NCBI RefSeq assembly: GCF_003448965.1
Contig: NZ_QRGC01000032.1
Span: 1 to 64,000, forward strand
Direction of reading: 5' to 3'
Source of the DNA: Oceanicella sp. SM1341
GTDB taxonomy: Bacteria > Pseudomonadota > Alphaproteobacteria > Rhodobacterales > Rhodobacteraceae
DNA: 64,000 bases
Shown here in pieces: positions 61,747 through 64,000 of the stretch. The notes beneath the pieces are model-generated. The model was not told the DNA's origin and searched no databases. It worked only from the letters and a program-made list of their open reading frames with translations. The stretch's first letter is position 1, and the number at the start of each line of letters is the position of its first letter. The translations under genes were made by a program, and so were the position numbers.

Positions 61747-62820
61747 CTAGGCCCGGGCGGCGGCGCGGGCCCGGCGTGCCATCCTCGCGCTGCGGGTGCC
61801 CGGCCCCGGAATGCCTTCGCCGGCCGTCACCTGCTCGGTGATCAGCTTCATCGCATCAACGGTCATGTAGCTCATGATCCAGTCGCGCAGGGCCTCGCGC
61901 GACGTGGTGTCGTGAGACATCGCCTGCCCCAGCGGCAGGGGCACCTGTCCGCGCAGGAAGCGCTCGTTGATCCATGCGCTGTCCTCCGCGAAGCGATGGC
62001 GGATCGCCTCCGCGATCGCGTTGGTGCCGAACTTCATCTTCGGCAGCGTCCCGATCTCGGGAGACTGCATCATGATCCTGACCACGAGATTGTGGTCTTC
62101 GGTCCGCGGCAGGTAGGGAGACAGTTCGTTCGCCGAGAGGAACCAGGCCAGGGCCGCTCCCGGGATGGACTCGTTTCTCGACATGGAGGGAATGTCGATC
62201 TCCGGCCCCTCCGCGGAGACGACGCCGCAGAAGTCCTTCACCACGTCGCCGTCCTTCAGGTTCTGGCGGTCGAAGCTGCGGACGATGATGTTCTCGGCGG
62301 CGACATGGGTGACGTAGCGTTCGATCTGCCCGCGCAGGCGGTATTCGTATTCGTCGGGGAGGGGCGCGTCCCGCAGCCGCCACCCCGACTTGATGCCCTC
62401 CTGCAGGGACGACAGGTAGAGGCTGGCGGGGTCGCGTGCGTAGACCACCACCTTGATGTCATCGAACATGCCGATGAGGCGCTCCATCATCCGGGCGATG
62501 CCGTCGGGCGGCAGGGTGCTGAACTGCTCGCTGGAGATGATCGCGATCTCGGCATCGCTGGTGGCCACGAGGCGCTCGAACTCGCTCCAGTGTGCGGCAG
62601 ACCATTTCATCAGCTCGTCGTCGCTGGCGAACTTCTGCTTCAGGAAGGGATTTTCCCGATTCCAGAATTCCGTGTAGAGCGCCGCAAGCGACCAGATCAT
62701 GTGCTGCGGGCCGAAGAACAGAATCCTGTTTTCCGCGAGATAGTCCTGCGAATTCTTCAGGGATGCCTGAATGGACGAGCTCCCGGTCTTGTGGGGCCCG
62801 ATATGCAATATCAGCTTCAT
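61747..62820 (-). CDS. Sulfotransferase-family-like protein
   Basis: A 357-residue protein whose N-terminus ILHIGPHKTGSSSIQASL is the PAPS 5'-phosphosulfate P-loop seen in bacterial sulfotransferase-like proteins. A 3'-phosphate-type segment follows (KVVVYARDPASLYLSSLQEGIKSGW). The C-terminus is basic (RSARMARRARAAARA). It may sulfate a carbohydrate or other envelope molecule. A/T content is higher than average. No glycosyltransferase is adjacent. Activity not proven. Confidence 0.75.
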   Translation of the reverse strand: MKLILHIGPHKTGSSSIQASLKNSQDYLAENRILFFGPQHMIWSLAALYTEFWNRENPFLKQKFASDDELMKWSAAHWSEFERLVATSDAEIAIISSEQFSTLPPDGIARMMERLIGMFDDIKVVVYARDPASLYLSSLQEGIKSGWRLRDAPLPDEYEYRLRGQIERYVTHVAAENIIVRSFDRQNLKDGDVVKDFCGVVSAEGPEIDIPSMSRNESIPGAALAWFLSANELSPYLPRTEDHNLVVRIMMQSPEIGTLPKMKFGTNAIAEAIRHRFAEDSAWINERFLRGQVPLPLGQAMSHDTTSREALRDWIMSYMTVDAMKLITEQVTAGEGIPGPGTRSARMARRARAAARA

Positions 62821-63186
62821 GATTTCAACCTGAGGTAAAGCGAACTGATGCAAACTATCGCGGGATGAAGACCGAGGCAACAGGATCTGCAGGGCAGCGG
62901 GGCCGTTTGCCGCCTCCCGGTCAGGCCGGTACCAATGCCGCCGCGCGCCAGCCGGCGCGGGCGGCCGCCAGCCCGTCTCACCGACCGTGCAGAACGCCGT
63001 GAGCACCCCGGCGGGCGAGGCGTGCCGGGGCCTCCGCCCCCGTGACCGGCGCGGCCGCGCGGATGGCCATGGCTTCACGGCGCGCCGGCCCGGCCGGCGG
63101 CGGCAACGTGCGGTTGCGCGGCCGCGGAGGGTGCGCGAAAGTCGGCCCCCGGGGAAACGATACGATTGCAACGAAGGAAGCGCGTC
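62821..63186. other. Divergent intergenic region
   Basis: About 365 bases between the sulfotransferase-like and RTX-type genes. A/T-rich near both ends, where promoters are expected; the middle is G+C-rich with imperfect palindromes. No gene seen. Confidence 0.5.
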
Positions 63187-64000
63187 ATGACGCATGCGAG
63201 TGCGAGTGTTGAGGTCGATGACATCTGGGGGGGCGCCACCCGTCTGCCGGCTGTGCCCGGGGAGCGGTTCGATCGCTACGAAGCCCATCTGACCATGGCC
63301 GACCTGCCGGCCGACGCGATGTCCGGCCCGGCCAGGCTCACGCTCGATTTTTCCGACAATCTCGGCCTGGGACACAAGGAACTTTCCACCGAGCTGCTCA
63401 TCGACGGCCGGTCCTTCGGCGACCTCGGGTTCGAGTCGTTCCGGACGGAAAACCGGCTCGCCATCCTCGAGCTGCCGGGCGCCGAGATGGCCCGGATCCT
63501 GGCGGACGATGCCCTGACCATCACCCTGCACACGCGGGGCGGCTATCTCCACAACGCTCCGATCAGGCTCACCGCGACCCTCACGCACACGGGCATTCTG
63601 GCGGGTGACGACGCGTTCACCTTCCCGGGCCTGGGCACGCGGAGCGGCAACTTGCTGGCGGACAACGGCTCGGGCGCCGACGAGTTCGACCCCCTGCAGG
63701 GCCGCCCCCTGGTGACGCATGTGAACGGCATTCCCGTGGGCGACGGCATCACCATCGAGCTGCCCGGCAGCGGGACGCTCACGGTCGAGCCCGGGGGGCG
63801 TTTCGTCTACCGGCCGGACCTGCTCGACGAGAGCCTGCCGGCCTCGCAGCAGGCCGAGGCGCACTTCACCTACACCATCGCGAATGCCGACGGCGCCAGC
63901 GAGGGCGAGGTGGTGCTGCACACCCAAGGGGTCGACGACGACGACATCTTCTACGGCGGGCGCGACGGCAACGTCATCCGGGCCGGCGAGGGCAACGACA
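63187..64000 (+). CDS. RTX-type secreted protein, N-terminal part (runs off window)
   Basis: The frame is open from an ATG at 63187 (GAAGGAAG six bases upstream) to the end of the window, 271 codons. The first 135 residues are a beta-rich domain of unknown type. Then comes a VCBS/cadherin-like unit (DDAFTFPGLGTRSGNLLADNG ... GTLTVEPGGRFVYRPD ... FTYTIANADGASEGEV). The visible end (DDDIFYGGRDGNVIRAGEGND) begins calcium-binding RTX nonapeptides. No N-terminal signal, so export by a C-terminal type I signal is expected. Total length unknown. Confidence 0.88.
   Translation, partial: MTHASASVEVDDIWGGATRLPAVPGERFDRYEAHLTMADLPADAMSGPARLTLDFSDNLGLGHKELSTELLIDGRSFGDLGFESFRTENRLAILELPGAEMARILADDALTITLHTRGGYLHNAPIRLTATLTHTGILAGDDAFTFPGLGTRSGNLLADNGSGADEFDPLQGRPLVTHVNGIPVGDGITIELPGSGTLTVEPGGRFVYRPDLLDESLPASQQAEAHFTYTIANADGASEGEVVLHTQGVDDDDIFYGGRDGNVIRAGEGND

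Overview
The window is chromosomal DNA of very high G+C (about 70% by eye) with strong G/C third-position bias. The gene content points to an alphaproteobacterium of the Rhodobacterales. Supporting signs are a choXWV plus betI-betC-betA locus, a GTTC-N7-GTTC LexA-type box before uvrD, a DUF1127-type small protein, a PcrA-like UvrD with a C-terminal Tudor-like domain, and dense operons joined by ATGA overlaps. Family-level placement is inferred from protein content only.

Layout. 1-4179: peptide/nickel-family ABC importer operon (minus strand), cut by the window edge. 4266-13485: housekeeping and envelope genes: an Ala/Pro-rich periplasmic protein, pyrG, a protoglobin-like protein, a lipid-glycan operon (secG, GT39 transferase, GT2 transferase, LAB_N protein), a YqaA-type membrane protein, dsbB and an HNH nuclease. 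13668-19131: a Cys/Met PLP lyase, a DUF1127 gene with a textbook terminator, uvrD behind an SOS-type box, and an FMN alpha-hydroxy-acid oxidase. 19527-26668: choline uptake and choline-O-sulfate catabolism. choXWV (minus) and betI-betC-betA (plus) diverge around a perfect 16-bp BetI-type palindrome, and the gap between choX and choW is filled by a tandem hairpin array. 27050-34703: an EnvZ-like kinase, an MBL hydrolase, a flavin-type oxidase, sseA, a GNAT enzyme, a Bcr/CflA efflux pump, a small periplasmic protein and an AEC transporter. 34797-40306: an RlpA-like lipoprotein, dacC, tmk, holB, tatD, PhnP-like operon. 40516-40603: tRNA-Ser(UGA).

From about 41 kb the content is more accessory. 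It includes an MBL lactonase-like enzyme with an MFS transporter, an apparently frameshifted gene, an orphan nitrile-hydratase-beta-like protein, and an SDR/LysR/quinone-reductase/royal-jelly-like/ABM group. These are followed by a carboxymuconolactone-decarboxylase-like protein, a GlxA-type regulator, and a PAS kinase with a FixJ-type regulator and a single-domain receiver. Then come an MFS pump, a signal-less OpuAC-like protein, an ester cyclase, and a copper cassette (DUF2946-like, YcnI/PCuAC fusion, SCO1). The right edge has a more A/T-rich alpha/beta hydrolase, a sulfotransferase-like protein and the start of an RTX-type secreted protein that runs off the window.

The least ordinary features are the five consecutive hairpins between choX and choW, a 29-30 bp dispersed hairpin repeat after choV and after the EnvZ-like kinase, an 18-bp perfect inverted repeat at 60.7 kb, two envelope proteins sharing a degenerate RlpA-like segment, the YcnI-PCuAC fusion with a predicted mature N-terminal histidine, and the orphan NHase-beta-like and OpuAC-like proteins. 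I found no CRISPR array, integrase, transposase or prophage. No unmistakably new multi-gene system is visible.
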